64,000 nucleotides of DNA from Kibdelosporangium sp. MJ126-NF4 (GCF_000826545.1 NZ_CDME01000008.1:248001-312000); one strand, 5' to 3'. Positions 12,548-22,063 are shown, counted from the first letter of the stretch. Notes: generated by a model from the letters alone, not told the origin. Numbers and translations are program-made.

Positions 12548-13264
12548 TCACCCTGTCTGCGGCGGCAAACCGTTGAGAATCGCGGTTTCGATCTGGTCGA
12601 CCGGTACGCCCGACTCGTCGAGTGTGTCGGTGATCATGCTGTCGCCCACTGCCAGCAGGCCCAGCAGGATGTGCTCGGTTCCGACGTAGTTGTGCCCGAG
12701 TCGCAACGCTTCCCGAACGGTCAGCTCGAGGACCTTTTTGGACTGGCCGGAGAACGGGGTGTGTGTGGTCGGCGGGTTCTCGACCGCTGGCCCGAGCTTC
12801 TCGCGGGCCTTGTCGACGACGGTCTCGGTCGAGCCGCCCAGTGAGATGATCGACTTCGCCGCCAGGTTGTCCGGTATGGCGAACAGGCCGAGTAGGATGT
12901 GGCCGGGCAGGATCTCCGCGTGCCCCAGCCGTTCGGCTTCCTTCTGCGCGGCAACTGTTGCCACTCTTGCCTTGTCGGTGAAACGGGCGAACTGGGAGAT
13001 GTCCAGTTGCTCGGGCGCGTTGGACGTGAAGCGCTTCTGCGCTGCCTGCTTGGTCACGCCCATGCTCTGTCCGATGTCCGTCCACGACGCACCGGAATGT
13101 CTTGCGCGGTCGACGAAGTGGCCGATCAGGTGGTCGGCGATCTCGTCGAGGTGCTGTGCGATCAGCATGGCGTCGGTCAGCCGCTTCAACGGGTCACCGT
13201 CCGGGTGCAGTTGTTCCACCGCGTCGATCAGCTCACCGAGGCGGGGAGTTCCGGGATTCGTCAT
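12548..13264 (-). CDS. Clp N-terminal-domain protein with N-terminal HTH
   Basis: 238-residue protein without any AAA+ module. Residues about 1-80 resemble a DNA-binding region (SWTDIGQSMGVTKQAAQKRF is a plausible helix-turn-helix). The rest carries two Clp_N repeats: AEILPGHILLGLFAIPD (about 118-134) and NYVGTEHILLGLLAVGD (about 188-204). Clp_N is the substrate- or adaptor-binding domain of ClpA/ClpC, so this could be a regulator that senses Clp substrates or misfolded protein; that is inference. The ATG directly abuts the promoter, which would give a leaderless mRNA, and two identical-arm operators cover that promoter. Self-repression is likely. The neighbour upstream on the same strand is a merR remnant. 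Confidence 0.85.
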   Translation of the reverse strand: MTNPGTPRLGELIDAVEQLHPDGDPLKRLTDAMLIAQHLDEIADHLIGHFVDRARHSGASWTDIGQSMGVTKQAAQKRFTSNAPEQLDISQFARFTDKARVATVAAQKEAERLGHAEILPGHILLGLFAIPDNLAAKSIISLGGSTETVVDKAREKLGPAVENPPTTHTPFSGQSKKVLELTVREALRLGHNYVGTEHILLGLLAVGDSMITDTLDESGVPVDQIETAILNGLPPQTG

Positions 13265-13265
13265 G

Positions 13266-13313
13266 CGTCAACTGTAGGTTGACGAAATGTGCGACGTCAA
13301 CCCTTGGTTGACG
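13266..13313 (-). promoter_or_regulatory. Twin operators over a leaderless clp_N promoter
   Basis: Two palindromes with identical 7-bp arms: CGTCAAC-N5-GTTGACG at 13266-13284 and 13295-13313, 29 bp apart. On the minus strand the second supplies a -35 TTGACG (13300-13295) and the first contains a -10 TACAGT (13276-13271), with an 18-bp spacer. The start codon at 13264 falls about 7 bp after the -10, so transcription and translation would start together. The distal operator also covers the merR stop codon. Confidence 0.75.
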
Positions 13314-13665
13314 CTGGAGTGCGGCTGACCACGTCCAGGTACTCGGAAATGGCGTCCCGGTTGCGCGTCAGACACGAGATCCGGGCGGACATCTTGTCGC
13401 GCTCCTCGGCCAGCATGGCCAGTGTCTCCGGCAGGGCGTCGTCGAAGTGGATCTGGCGTGGCTTGTTGAGGCACGGCAGGATCTGCTTGATGATCCTGGT
13501 CGGCAGGCCCGCGTCGAGCAGGCCGCGGATCTGCAGCACGCGGTCGACGTACCCCTCGTCGTAGTCGCGGTAGCCGTTCGGCAGGCGATCGGCCACGATC
13601 AGGCCTTGTTCCTCGTAGTAGCGCAGCAGACGGCTGGGTGTGTCGGTGTGGACCGGAAACTGCCG
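13297..13665 (-). pseudogene. MerR-family regulator lacking a start codon
   Basis: The frame reads QFPVHTDTPSRLLRYYEEQGL and continues ADRLPNGYRDYDEGYVDRVLQIRGLLDAGLPTR and on to residue ~123, a clear MerR helix-turn-helix plus coiled coil. The frame is blocked by TAG at 13666-13668 and has no ATG, GTG or TTG before 13596, where a GTG lies after the recognition helix. Compared with the family only the first four or five residues and the start codon are gone. The remnant lies over the 5' end of the divergent MFS gene, which is shortened too, so a deletion of the shared intergenic region is the simplest explanation. Starting at GTG 13596 would give a 99-residue protein without a complete DNA-binding domain. 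Confidence 0.65.
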
Positions 13666-14589
13666 CTACGAGCGCTGATCGCGTTGACCACAGCGGCTTT
13701 CATCACCATTGTGACCGAGGCCCTGCCCGCCGGTCTGCTCACCGGGATGAGCGCCGACCTGGCTGTGAGCGAGTCCGCGATGGGCCAGTCGGTGACCGTC
13801 TACGCCATCGCGACCGCGCTGGCCGCGATCCCCCTGCACTTGCTCACCGCGCACTGGCGGCGCAAACCCCTACTGTTGACAGCGATCATCGGATTCGCGG
13901 TCGCCAACACCGTCACGGTCTTCTCGTCGAGTTACGCGCTCACCATGGTCGGGCGGTTCGTCGCCGGAGTCGCGGCGGGCATCGTGTGGTCGCTGATCGC
14001 CGGGTACGCGCGTCGGCTGGCGCCGGAAGGCCAGCAGGGCAAGGCGATGGCCATTGTGATGGCCGGTATTCCGATCGCGCTGTCGCTCGGCGTACCCGCG
14101 GGCACCTTCCTCGGTGGCCTGGTCGGCTGGCGGGTGACGTTCGCGACCGTCTCCGGGATCGCCGCGGTGCTGATCGTGTGGATCGCCGCGATGGTTCCCG
14201 ACCACCCCGGGCACCAGGGCGGGGAGCGTGTGTCGTTCCGTCGGACGCTCGCGATTCCTGGTGTGGCACCGACCTTGTTCGTTGTCGTGGCGTTCGTTTT
14301 GGCGCACAACGTGCTCTACACCTACATCGCGCCGTTCCTGAACTACGCGGGCGGGGACGTGGACCTGGTGCTGCTGTTGCTCGGGGCCGCGTCGATGGCG
14401 GGCATCTGGATCGTCGGTGTGCACATCGACCGCAGGCCGCGGCTCCTGCTGATCGCCAGCACGGTCCTGGTGGCGGTCGCGGCCGTCGGGTCGACGGGAA
14501 GTCCCTATGTGGCGGTGGCCCTGCTGGCGCCGGTGCTCGTGGTCGCGCTGGTGAGGCTTGACGCGAGGGTCCCGCAGGGTCAGAATTAA
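13648..14589 (+). CDS. MFS transporter (DHA1 type), shortened at both ends
   Basis: 313-residue membrane protein of the sugar-efflux/arabinose-efflux-like DHA1 family. The first segments are typical (LPLRALIALTTAAFITIVTEALPAGLL, then VGRFVAGVAAGIVWSLIAGYARR with the motif C/A region), and about ten membrane segments can be counted instead of twelve. Family members are about 390-400 residues; here the protein ends after RRPRLLLIAS...VALVRLDARVP, so the last two segments are missing. The 5' end has no ATG: GTG 13648 adds VDR before the conserved LPLRAL. It overlaps the start-less merR. Function as an exporter is doubtful; the pair looks like a decaying resistance cassette. Confidence 0.75.
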   Translation: MDRKLPLRALIALTTAAFITIVTEALPAGLLTGMSADLAVSESAMGQSVTVYAIATALAAIPLHLLTAHWRRKPLLLTAIIGFAVANTVTVFSSSYALTMVGRFVAGVAAGIVWSLIAGYARRLAPEGQQGKAMAIVMAGIPIALSLGVPAGTFLGGLVGWRVTFATVSGIAAVLIVWIAAMVPDHPGHQGGERVSFRRTLAIPGVAPTLFVVVAFVLAHNVLYTYIAPFLNYAGGDVDLVLLLLGAASMAGIWIVGVHIDRRPRLLLIASTVLVAVAAVGSTGSPYVAVALLAPVLVVALVRLDARVPQGQN

Positions 14590-14593
14590 ACAC

Positions 14594-15310
14594 ATGGTTA
14601 ATTCGTTGGTCGTCGACGTCGATGGCCTGACCGTGCGGCGGGGCGGCAGGCCTGTGCTGCGCGGGGTGGGTTTCCGGGTCGAGCGCGGGTCGGTGACCGG
14701 GCTGCTGGGGCCGAGCGGGTGCGGCAAGTCGACCTTGATGCGGGCGGTCGTGGGCGCACAGATCGTCGAGTCGGGCACGGTCACCGTGCTCGGCCTGCCC
14801 GCGGGCGATCCGGGATTGCGTGACCGCGTCGGCTACGCCACCCAGAATCCGGCCCTCTACGGCGACCTGACCGTCACGGAAGCGTTGCGTTACTTCGCTT
14901 CCGTGCTCAAGGCGCCGCGTTCGGACGTGCGGCGCGTGATCGACGAGGTCGGCTTGGTCGACCACGCCAAAGCGATGGTCGGGCAGCTGTCCGGCGGGCA
15001 GCGCAGCAGGGCGAGCCTGGCCGTCGCCCTGCTCGGCAAACCCGAACTGCTGGTGCTGGACGAGCCGACGGTCGGCCTCGATCCCGTGCTGCGTGAGGAG
15101 CTGTGGGCGCTGTTCCACAGCCTCGCGGCCCGGGGAGTGACGCTGCTGGTCTCCAGTCACGTGATGGACGAAGCCGCGCGCTGTCAACGTTTGCTGCTCA
15201 TGCGGGAAGGCCGGATCCTCGCCGACGACACGCCGGAAGGCCTGCGGACAAGGACCGACACCGTCGACGTGGAACGCGCGTTCCTCAAACTGATCAGGGA
15301 AGCCGTATGA
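14594..15310 (+). CDS. ABC exporter, ATP-binding protein
   Basis: 238-residue nucleotide-binding subunit of an ABC-2 type exporter (DrrA/CcmA-like). Motifs: Walker A GPSGCGKST (about residues 38-46), Q-loop YATQNP, signature LSGGQRSR, Walker B LLVLDEPTVGLD and the switch histidine in SSHVMDEAARC. ATG 14594 begins 4 bp after the MFS stop; a longer frame upstream lies inside that gene. It overlaps the permease gene by ATGA, so the two subunits are translated together. The substrate cannot be told from sequence; drug or lipid export is likely. Confidence 0.93.
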   Translation: MVNSLVVDVDGLTVRRGGRPVLRGVGFRVERGSVTGLLGPSGCGKSTLMRAVVGAQIVESGTVTVLGLPAGDPGLRDRVGYATQNPALYGDLTVTEALRYFASVLKAPRSDVRRVIDEVGLVDHAKAMVGQLSGGQRSRASLAVALLGKPELLVLDEPTVGLDPVLREELWALFHSLAARGVTLLVSSHVMDEAARCQRLLLMREGRILADDTPEGLRTRTDTVDVERAFLKLIREAV

Positions 15311-16023
15311 GCACTACACGCCGGATCCTGGCCCAGCTCAGGCACGATCCTCGTACGGTGGCGATGCTACTGCTTCTGCCGTCGCTGCTGATGGCGTTGC
15401 TGCGCTTCGTGTTCAACTCCGAGCAGGCGTTCAGCCGGGCCGCGCCCGCGTTGCTCGGCGTGTTCCCGTTCATCATCATGTTCATGATCGCCTCGATCAC
15501 CACGTTGCGGGAGCGCACGAGCGGGACGCTGGAACGGCTGATGACCATGCCGATCGGCAAGTTCGGCCTGCTTTCCGGGTATGCCATGGCTTTCGGCGTC
15601 GTCGCGGTGTTCCAGGTGTCGATCGCGACACTGGTCTCGCTGTGGTGGCTCGGGCTGGACATCGTCGGTCCACTGTGGATCCTGCTGGTGATCGCGGTGC
15701 TCGACGCGCTGCTCGGGATGGCGCTCGGTCTGTTCGTCAGCGCCTTCGCGCGCACCGAGTTCCAGGCCATGCAGTTCATGCCGTTGTTCGTGATGCCACA
15801 GATCCTCTTGTGTGGACTGTTCGTTCCGCGTGGCGAAATGGCCGGTCTGCTGAACTGGCTGTCGGACGTGATGCCGTTGTCCTACGCGGTGCAGGCGCTC
15901 ACACACGTCACCCGGTCCGCTGATCTCACCGGCTCGTTGGCGCGGGATCTTGTGGTCATCGGCGGTAGCGCACTGTTGGCGCTGGTCCTGGGCGCGGCTA
16001 CGCTCCGTAGGCGTACACCTTAG
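15307..16023 (+). CDS. ABC-2 type exporter permease
   Basis: 238-residue integral membrane subunit with about six membrane segments. The ABC2_membrane pattern is visible: an N-terminal cytoplasmic stretch (RRILAQLRHDPRT), FIIMFMIASITTLRERTSGTLERLMTMP, the typical cytoplasmic coupling region, and the late periplasmic motif LCGLFVPRGEMAGLLNWLSDVMPLSYAVQALTH. It works as a dimer with the preceding ATPase. The ATG overlaps the ATPase stop. Confidence 0.93.
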   Translation: MSTTRRILAQLRHDPRTVAMLLLLPSLLMALLRFVFNSEQAFSRAAPALLGVFPFIIMFMIASITTLRERTSGTLERLMTMPIGKFGLLSGYAMAFGVVAVFQVSIATLVSLWWLGLDIVGPLWILLVIAVLDALLGMALGLFVSAFARTEFQAMQFMPLFVMPQILLCGLFVPRGEMAGLLNWLSDVMPLSYAVQALTHVTRSADLTGSLARDLVVIGGSALLALVLGAATLRRRTP

Positions 16024-16037
16024 GTATTCTGGGCTAA

Positions 16038-16580
16038 GTGACACCACTGATCACGGCCGTGAGCCGCAGCGCGGAGTACACGTTCACCAAACCCAACACC
16101 GACAGCATCACGCTGCTCGAAGGGCTGGGCATCGAAGGGGACGTCCACCAGGGCGTGACCGTCAAGCACCGGTCACGCGTCGCCCGCGACCCGAACCAGC
16201 CCAACCTGCGTCAGGTCCACCTGATCCACGCCGAGCTGTTCGAGGAGTTCGAGGCCGCCGGATTCACCGTGGCCGCCGGGCAGATCGGCGAGAACGTGAC
16301 CACGCGCGGTATCGACCTGCTCGGCCTGCCCACCGGTACCCGGCTGCACCTCGGCGCCGAGGCGATCGTGGAGGTGACCGGTCTGCGCAACCCGTGCACG
16401 CAGATCGATCTTTTCCAGAAGGGCCTGCTCAAGGAGACGCTCGACCGCGACGAGGACGGCAACCTGATCCGCAAGGCCGGGGTGATGTCCGTCGTGCTCA
16501 CCGGCGGTGTGGTCCGTCCGGGCGACGAGATCCGTGTCGAACTGCCCGCCGAACCGCACGAACCACTGAGGCCCGTCTAA
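16038..16580 (+). CDS. MOSC domain protein
   Basis: 180-residue single MOSC domain. Conserved features are the N-terminal GDVHQG, the RQVHLIHAELFEEF strand-helix, GQIGENVTTRGIDL, GAEAIVEVTGLRNPC with the family Cys (molybdenum cofactor sulfur transfer) and the C-terminal GVMSVVLTGG. MOSC proteins bind molybdenum cofactor or carry sulfur; YiiM-like members detoxify N-hydroxylated bases. GTG 16038 lies 7 bp after TATTCT (16025-16030), so a leaderless transcript is likely. The PPOX gene follows 10 bp downstream but has its own promoter-like hexamer. Confidence 0.92.
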   Translation: MTPLITAVSRSAEYTFTKPNTDSITLLEGLGIEGDVHQGVTVKHRSRVARDPNQPNLRQVHLIHAELFEEFEAAGFTVAAGQIGENVTTRGIDLLGLPTGTRLHLGAEAIVEVTGLRNPCTQIDLFQKGLLKETLDRDEDGNLIRKAGVMSVVLTGGVVRPGDEIRVELPAEPHEPLRPV

Positions 16581-16590
16581 CCTGACCAGT

Positions 16591-16980
16591 GTGGACGCCG
16601 AACTGGCCAGGTTGGCCGACAGCAAGTACGTGCTGGTCACGACCTTCCGCAAGGACGGGTCCAAGGTGCCGACGCCGGTCTGGTCGGCCCGCGACGGCGA
16701 CGAGCTGATCTTCTGGACCCGCGCGGACTCCGCCAAGGTGAAGCGTTTGCGCCGCAACCAGGACGTCGAACTGGCCGAGTGCGACGTGCGCGGCAATCCC
16801 AAGAGCGAACCGATCACCGGGGTGGCGAGGTTGCTTGACGCGGCCGAGACGGACCGGATGCGCGGCGTGATGGCCCGCAAGTACGGCCCGAGCGGCTGGC
16901 TGGTGATCTACATGAGCAAGCTGTTCCGTGGCGCCAAGGGCACCATCTGCTACGCGGTGACGTCGCCCGAGTCCACGTAG
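16591..16980 (+). CDS. PPOX-class (F420-dependent type) oxidoreductase
   Basis: 129-residue split-barrel flavin/F420-binding protein of the PNPOx-like family. It begins LARLADSKYVLVTTFRKDGSKVPTPVWSARDGDELIFWT, matching the actinobacterial PPOX class F420-dependent enzymes, with later GPSGWLVIYMSKLF. The substrate is unknown; relatives reduce biliverdin or quinone-like compounds. GTG 16591 follows TAACCT (16578-16583) by 7 bp, another leaderless arrangement. Its 3' end overlaps the convergent tetR by 31 bp. Confidence 0.88.
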   Translation: MDAELARLADSKYVLVTTFRKDGSKVPTPVWSARDGDELIFWTRADSAKVKRLRRNQDVELAECDVRGNPKSEPITGVARLLDAAETDRMRGVMARKYGPSGWLVIYMSKLFRGAKGTICYAVTSPEST

Positions 16981-17537
16981 GACTGGATGACCGGCGCGAC
17001 CGTGGCGACGACCTCCTCCACGTCCGCACCCGCCAGCGGCTCGATCTGGATGACGTAGCGGAACAGGGCGAGGCCGACCATGTGCGAGGCCGCCGCGGCC
17101 AGTCGCAGTTGCGGCACGCCCAGCCCGGCGGCCACGGGCGCGAGGACCTGGCGTTCGATGAACTGCTTGAGCAGCCGTGCGGCCTGCTCGTTCGTGGTGA
17201 CCGTGCGCATCATCGCCAGGAACGGCGCCCTGGTCTCCGGGTCGCCCCACACGCTCAGGAACAGCCGCACGATCCGCTCGCCGAACTGCGAGCGCGGCCC
17301 GTCGACCAGCCTCGGCACGACCTCCGCCGGATCGATCGGCAGTTGCAGCGCGGCCACGAACACGCGCTCCTTCGAGCCGAAGTAGTGGTGCACCAGCGCC
17401 GGGTTCACCTCTGCCTGCGCCGCGATGCCCCGGATGGTGGCACCGTCGTAGCCGAGCTCGGCGAACTGGTCCCTGGCCGCGGCGAGGATCAGCTCGCGGG
17501 TCTCGGTCTGCCCGGGTCGGCGTCCGGCGCGTGCCAT
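16950..17537 (-). CDS. TetR-family regulator
   Basis: 195-residue repressor. N-terminal [50 protein letters not shown] (about residues 13-60). The C-terminal domain is of the TetR_C type seen in actinobacterial regulators and resembles the second TetR at 19204-19827 (both have LPIDP/LPVDP, a GERIV-R-FL segment and FRYVI/VRYVT). Start MARAGRRPG at 17537 is preferred: longer versions would run into hisF. It is divergent from hisF with only 31 bp between start codons, so it may influence hisF as well as itself. Confidence 0.9.
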   Translation of the reverse strand: MARAGRRPGQTETRELILAAARDQFAELGYDGATIRGIAAQAEVNPALVHHYFGSKERVFVAALQLPIDPAEVVPRLVDGPRSQFGERIVRLFLSVWGDPETRAPFLAMMRTVTTNEQAARLLKQFIERQVLAPVAAGLGVPQLRLAAAASHMVGLALFRYVIQIEPLAGADVEEVVATVAPVIQSYVDSGDVTA

Positions 17538-17568
17538 GCCTTCCAGCCTGCCACGTAGTCTTTCCGCC
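17538..17568. promoter_or_regulatory. 31-bp tetR/hisF divergent promoter
   Basis: The whole space between two divergent start codons is 31 bp. A + strand -10-like TAGTCT (17556-17561) is 7 bp before the hisF ATG, and a - strand CAGGCT (17550-17545) is 7 bp before the tetR ATG. Both transcripts would then be leaderless and their -10 regions lie side by side, so the two polymerases should exclude each other. Confidence 0.5.
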
Positions 17569-18317
<749 letters not shown>

Positions 18318-18321
<4 letters not shown>

Positions 18322-18665
18322 ACGCGCCGACTGAGATCAAGGTCCCGCTGGCGGTCATCGGCCTCGGCGCGGTGCTGTTCGTGGTGGTCGCGCTGCTGTG
18401 GGACACCGAGAACCTCCGGCTCCCGATCGGGACCGGGATCGTCGCGGTCGCCGTGTGCGTCGGCCTGTTCATGCGGTTGCGGTTCGTCCGCGTGGTCACG
18501 CTCGTCGTGGTCAGCGTGTTCGCGCTCATCCACCTGCTGATCGCGTTGTCCGACGGCGCGCCGGGGTGGGTACGCGCGGTGTCCGGCCTGCTCACCGCCG
18601 CATACCTCTACTCGGCTGTGCTGGTGAACACCGAACCCGCGCGGGACTACCTGGAGCAGCGATGA
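18318..18665 (+). CDS. Conserved small membrane protein between hisF and hisI
   Basis: 115 residues with four predicted membrane segments (about 10-26, 34-52, 55-77, 85-104) and short charged ends. No known domain was recognised. It overlaps hisF and hisI by ATGA at each side, so it is translated as part of the his operon. Its position mirrors the 51-residue membrane protein after hisB. Function unknown. Confidence 0.85.
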
Positions 18666-19003
18666 GCCTCGACCCGAAGATCGCCGCGCGCCTCAAACGC
18701 AACTCCGACGGTCTCGTCTGCGCGGTCGCCCAGCAGCGCGGCACGGGCGAGGTGCTGATGGTGGCGTGGATGAACGACGAGGCCCTCGATCTGACACTGA
18801 CCACCCGTAAGGGCACCTACTTCTCCCGCAGCCGCCAGCGCCTGTGGATCAAGGGCGAGACGTCCGGGCATGTGCAGCGCGTGCACGAGGTCCGGCTGGA
18901 CTGCGACGGGGACACCGTGCTGCTGGTCGTCGACCAGGAAGGCGCGGCCTGTCACACGGGCGACCGCACCTGCTTCGACGCCGACATCCTCCTCGCCGAC
19001 TAG
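18662..19003 (+). CDS. hisI: Phosphoribosyl-AMP cyclohydrolase
   Basis: 113-residue monofunctional HisI, the zinc/magnesium hydrolase that opens the ring of PR-AMP (third step of the pathway). Conserved: [66 protein letters not shown], which carries the metal ligands. No PR-ATP pyrophosphatase (HisE) domain is fused, as in other actinomycetes; hisE and hisG are not in this window. ATG 18662 overlaps the previous stop. Confidence 0.97.
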   Translation: MSLDPKIAARLKRNSDGLVCAVAQQRGTGEVLMVAWMNDEALDLTLTTRKGTYFSRSRQRLWIKGETSGHVQRVHEVRLDCDGDTVLLVVDQEGAACHTGDRTCFDADILLAD

Positions 19004-19030
19004 ACCCCGCCCCCTCCACTAGCCCCCTGT

Positions 19031-19181
19031 GCAACGAAGGCCACCTTGGTTGCGGGAAGCGCAACGAAGGCCACCTTGGTTGCACGAGACAGCTCGGCGG
19101 AGGCGGTTTTTGGCGCGTCGCGTCCCATGCAACGAAGGTGGCCTTTGGTGCGTTCCGCGCAACGAAGGCCGCCTTGGTTGC
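19031..19181. repeat. Four palindromic repeats between hisI and tetR
   Basis: Four copies of a ~23-bp element at 19031-19053, 19061-19083, 19129-19152 and 19159-19181. Each begins GCAACGAAGG and ends with CCTTGGTTGC or a variant, so each folds as a hairpin (GCAAC pairs with GTTGC, AAGG with CCTT). They fill the space between two convergent genes and probably act as bidirectional terminators. Related elements lie at 44166-44218 and 54163-54215. Confidence 0.85.
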
Positions 19182-19203
19182 GGGGGTAGGCGCGGGGATG
19201 GGC

Positions 19204-19827
19204 TCAGCCGATGTCGCCGGTGAAGTAGCGCTGGATGGTCGGGCCGACCGCGGCGACCATGGTGTCGATGTCGTTGGTCGCCAACGGCTCGAACTTCGTG
19301 ACGTAACGCACCATGCCCATGCCGATCAGCTGGCTGGCGACCAGGGTGGCGCGGAACATGGCGTTGTCGGCGCCGGTCTTCGCGGCCACCCGCATGAAGA
19401 TCTGCTTGAGGAAGATGTCCCGCATGCCCTGCACGGCCATCTCCTGGCTGGCGATGCTGCGCACCAGCGCGGAGAACTGGCCGCCTCCGGTGGAGTCCCA
19501 GATCGTCAGGAACCGGTGGACGATCCGCTCGCCGAGGGTGTTCACGTCGCCGTCGGAGATCTCGTTGGCGAACACGATCGGGTCAACCGGCAGTTGCAGC
19601 ACGGCCTGGCCGAACAGGCCCTCCTTGCCACCGAACCAGTGGTTGACCATCGCCGGGTCGACGCCCGCGCGTTTGGCGATCGCACGGACCGTCGCGCCCT
19701 CGTACCCCTGCTCGATGAACACCGCTCGTGCGGCCTCGACCAGCGCGTTCTTCGTGTCGGCGCCCGCTGGCCGCCGTCCGCGCCGTTTCCCGTCCTGCTC
19801 AGCGCTCGTTGTCACGTCACCCATCAT
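19204..19827 (-). CDS. TetR-family regulator divergent from trpE
   Basis: 207-residue repressor with N-terminal HTH ([47 protein letters not shown]) and a C-terminal ligand domain similar to that of the 16950-17537 regulator. The open frame reaches 20001 but would cross the trpE start and an operator; [12 protein letters not shown] at 19827 or 19824 is therefore chosen. The palindrome at 19847-19862 lies 20 bp upstream and is its likely site. Effects on trpE are possible because only 96 bp separate the two starts. Ligand unknown. Confidence 0.9.
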   Translation of the reverse strand: MMGDVTTSAEQDGKRRGRRPAGADTKNALVEAARAVFIEQGYEGATVRAIAKRAGVDPAMVNHWFGGKEGLFGQAVLQLPVDPIVFANEISDGDVNTLGERIVHRFLTIWDSTGGGQFSALVRSIASQEMAVQGMRDIFLKQIFMRVAAKTGADNAMFRATLVASQLIGMGMVRYVTKFEPLATNDIDTMVAAVGPTIQRYFTGDIG

Positions 19828-19846
19828 CGCCTGACATACCAAATTG

Positions 19847-19862
19847 TTCAACATATGCTGAA
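19847..19862. promoter_or_regulatory. Probable TetR operator upstream of tetR/trpE
   Basis: TTCAACATATGCTGAA: 16 bp, symmetric about CATATG with one mismatched pair. AT-rich in a GC-rich setting and placed 20 bp before the tetR start, as expected for self-repression. It is about 60 bp upstream of trpE. Confidence 0.6.
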
Positions 19863-19923
19863 TTCGAGGGCAGGGGGCAAACCCCGTCGTCAGCGGTCCG
19901 GCCCGCCCGGCAGAATGACCGGT

Positions 19924-21468
19924 ATGGCCAGCGTGATCGGATCGGATCTGCCCGTGCACACCGGGATGGGCGCGATCAGCCCCTCCAGGGAGCAGTTTCA
20001 CGCCCTCGCCCGCGATCGGCGGGTGATTCCGGTCACCCGCAAGCTCCTGGCGGACGCCGAGACCCCGGTCGGCGTGTACCGCAAGCTCGCGGGCGACCGG
20101 ACCGGGACCTTCCTGCTCGAGTCCGCCGAGAACGGCCGGTCTTGGTCACGGTGGTCGTTCGTCGGCGCCCACTGCGCGGCCTGGCTGACGTCCAAGGACG
20201 GCAAGGCCACCTGGGCCGGCAAGGTCCCCGACGGCCTCAACGGCAACGGGGACCCGCTGGAAGCACTGCGGGAGACGTTCCGGCTGCTGCACACCGAGCC
20301 GCTGCCCGGCCTGCCGCCGCTGACCGGCGGGATGGTCGGCTACATCGGCTACGACACGGTCCGGCGCCTGGAACGGCTGCCCGAGCTGGCCGAGGACGAC
20401 CTCAACATCCCCGAGCTGGTGATGATGATGGCGACCGACCTGGCCGCGCTCGATCACCACGAAGGCACGATCACCCTCATCGCCAACGCCGTGAACTGGG
20501 ACGACTCGCCCCAGCGGGTCGACGAGGCCTACGACGACGCGGTCGAGCGGCTCAACCGGATGTCCGCGGACCTGTACACGACGGCCCCGCCGACGGCGAT
20601 GGTGTTCGAGCGCCCCAAGCCGGAGTTCCTCCGCCGCCGGACCCGCGAGGAGTTCGGCGCGGCCGTCGAGACGGCCAAGGAGGCGATCCGGGCCGGTGAG
20701 GCGTTCCAGATCGTGGTGTCGCAACGGTTCGAGATGCCCATCGAGGCGGACTCGCTGGACGTGTACCGGATCCTGCGGACCACCAACCCGAGCCCGTACA
20801 TGTACCTGCTGCGGCTGGACGGCTTCGACATCGTCGGATCCAGTCCGGAGGCGCTGGTCACGGTCAGGGACGGCGTGGTGACCACGCACCCGATCGCGGG
20901 CACGCGCTGGCGCGGGGTGGACGCGGACGAGGACGCCATCCTGGAGAAGGACCTGCTGGCCGACGAGAAGGAACGCGCCGAGCACGTGATGCTCGTCGAC
21001 CTCGGCCGCAACGACCTCGGCCGCGTATGCGAGCCTGGATCCGTGCACGTCGTCGACTTCTTCCGAGTCGAGCGCTACAGCCACGTGATGCACATCGTGT
21101 CGACCGTGACCGGCAAGCTCGCGGCAGGCAAGACGGCGTTCGACGCGGTCACGGCCTGTTTCCCGGCCGGAACACTGTCCGGGGCGCCCAAGCCGCGTGC
21201 GATGGAGCTGATCGAGCAGCTGGAACCGACCCGGCGCGGCCTCTACGGCGGTGTGGTCGGCTATCTCGACTTCGCGGGCAACGCCGACACCGCGATCGCC
21301 ATCCGGACCGCGCTGGTCCAGAACGGCGTGGCATACGTGCAGGCAGGCGCCGGAATCGTGGCCGACTCCAACCCGGCGGCCGAGGACGACGAGTGCCAGA
21401 ACAAGGCAGGCGCGGTGCTGTCGGCGATCGCGATGGCCGAGACGGTCAGGCCGGCCGCCAATGGCTGA
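19924..21468 (+). CDS. trpE: Anthranilate synthase component I
   Basis: 514-residue chorismate-utilising enzyme that, with TrpG, makes anthranilate from chorismate and glutamine. The N-terminal part has the feedback-site region LLESAENG, and the C-terminal catalytic part shows [60 protein letters not shown] and [12 protein letters not shown]. Lengthwise normal. ATG 19924 is 7 bp after CAGAAT, a likely -10, so the mRNA may be leaderless. No trpG or trpD is nearby; they must lie elsewhere. The stop overlaps the next gene by 8 bp. Confidence 0.97.
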   Translation: MASVIGSDLPVHTGMGAISPSREQFHALARDRRVIPVTRKLLADAETPVGVYRKLAGDRTGTFLLESAENGRSWSRWSFVGAHCAAWLTSKDGKATWAGKVPDGLNGNGDPLEALRETFRLLHTEPLPGLPPLTGGMVGYIGYDTVRRLERLPELAEDDLNIPELVMMMATDLAALDHHEGTITLIANAVNWDDSPQRVDEAYDDAVERLNRMSADLYTTAPPTAMVFERPKPEFLRRRTREEFGAAVETAKEAIRAGEAFQIVVSQRFEMPIEADSLDVYRILRTTNPSPYMYLLRLDGFDIVGSSPEALVTVRDGVVTTHPIAGTRWRGVDADEDAILEKDLLADEKERAEHVMLVDLGRNDLGRVCEPGSVHVVDFFRVERYSHVMHIVSTVTGKLAAGKTAFDAVTACFPAGTLSGAPKPRAMELIEQLEPTRRGLYGGVVGYLDFAGNADTAIAIRTALVQNGVAYVQAGAGIVADSNPAAEDDECQNKAGAVLSAIAMAETVRPAANG

Positions 21469-21946
21469 GCACCCGAACCCGAGTCGTCCACTATGGATCG
21501 TGACGGTCCTGCTGCTGGTCGCGTCGGCCGCGTTGTGGGGCGCGTCGCGGCTGAAGTGGTCGGCGGAACTGACAGGTTCCGAACAGGTGAGCGCGCTGGT
21601 TCCGTTGGCGTTGATCTACTTGGCCGGTATCGCCGGTGTGCTGGCCACCAGCGGCTGGCCACGCAGGCTGGTCGGGGTGTTGTTGGCGCTGACGGGTTTC
21701 GCGGCTTGTTGGCTCGCGGTCAACGGCGCCTTCGATCACGCGCAAGGGCTCCCGGCCCGCGGGCTCGCCCTGCTCGGCGGGCTCGTGGTGGTCGGCAGCG
21801 GCGTGCTGCTGGTCCGCTCCGGCCACCGGATGCCGAGGCTCGGCGCGAAGTACCAGGCGCCGGTTTCCGCCAGAAGTGCCAAGGAACCAGCGGGTGAGCG
21901 GGAGATGTGGCGTGCCCTCTCCGAGGGGGACGACCCTACTTTGTGA
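21461..21946 (+). CDS. Trp-region conserved membrane protein
   Basis: 161-residue protein of the actinobacterial family found between trpE and trpC (Trp_oprn_chp / TIGR02234). Four membrane segments are visible (about 10-28, 45-62, 68-88, 98-114), with [34 protein letters not shown] typical of the family and a soluble C-terminal tail ending [14 protein letters not shown]. Its function is not known despite the strong linkage to tryptophan genes. ATG overlaps the trpE stop. Confidence 0.92.
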   Translation: MAEHPNPSRPLWIVTVLLLVASAALWGASRLKWSAELTGSEQVSALVPLALIYLAGIAGVLATSGWPRRLVGVLLALTGFAACWLAVNGAFDHAQGLPARGLALLGGLVVVGSGVLLVRSGHRMPRLGAKYQAPVSARSAKEPAGEREMWRALSEGDDPTL

Positions 21947-22063
21947 GATCTGTCGCGCAATCGTTGCGTCGCCGGGCGCATGCTATGTGTGCACGGACGA
22001 CCCGGTGCCCTGTCGAGAACCAGCGCGGGGTTAGCATCAGTGCGGCGGGAAGGGGCAAACGCG

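Noticed and set aside
13665..13690. A frameshifted N-terminus of merR in another frame (ISARSGSFRSTPT)
   Set aside because: It is antisense to the conserved first segment of the MFS protein and only vaguely MerR-like.
19031..19181. CRISPR-like array
   Set aside because: Only four imperfect hairpin repeats with irregular spacing of about 7-45 bp and no cas genes.
18844..19923. A long in-frame extension upstream of trpE
   Set aside because: It crosses hisI, repeats and the tetR gene; family alignment and the -10 spacing place the start at 19924.
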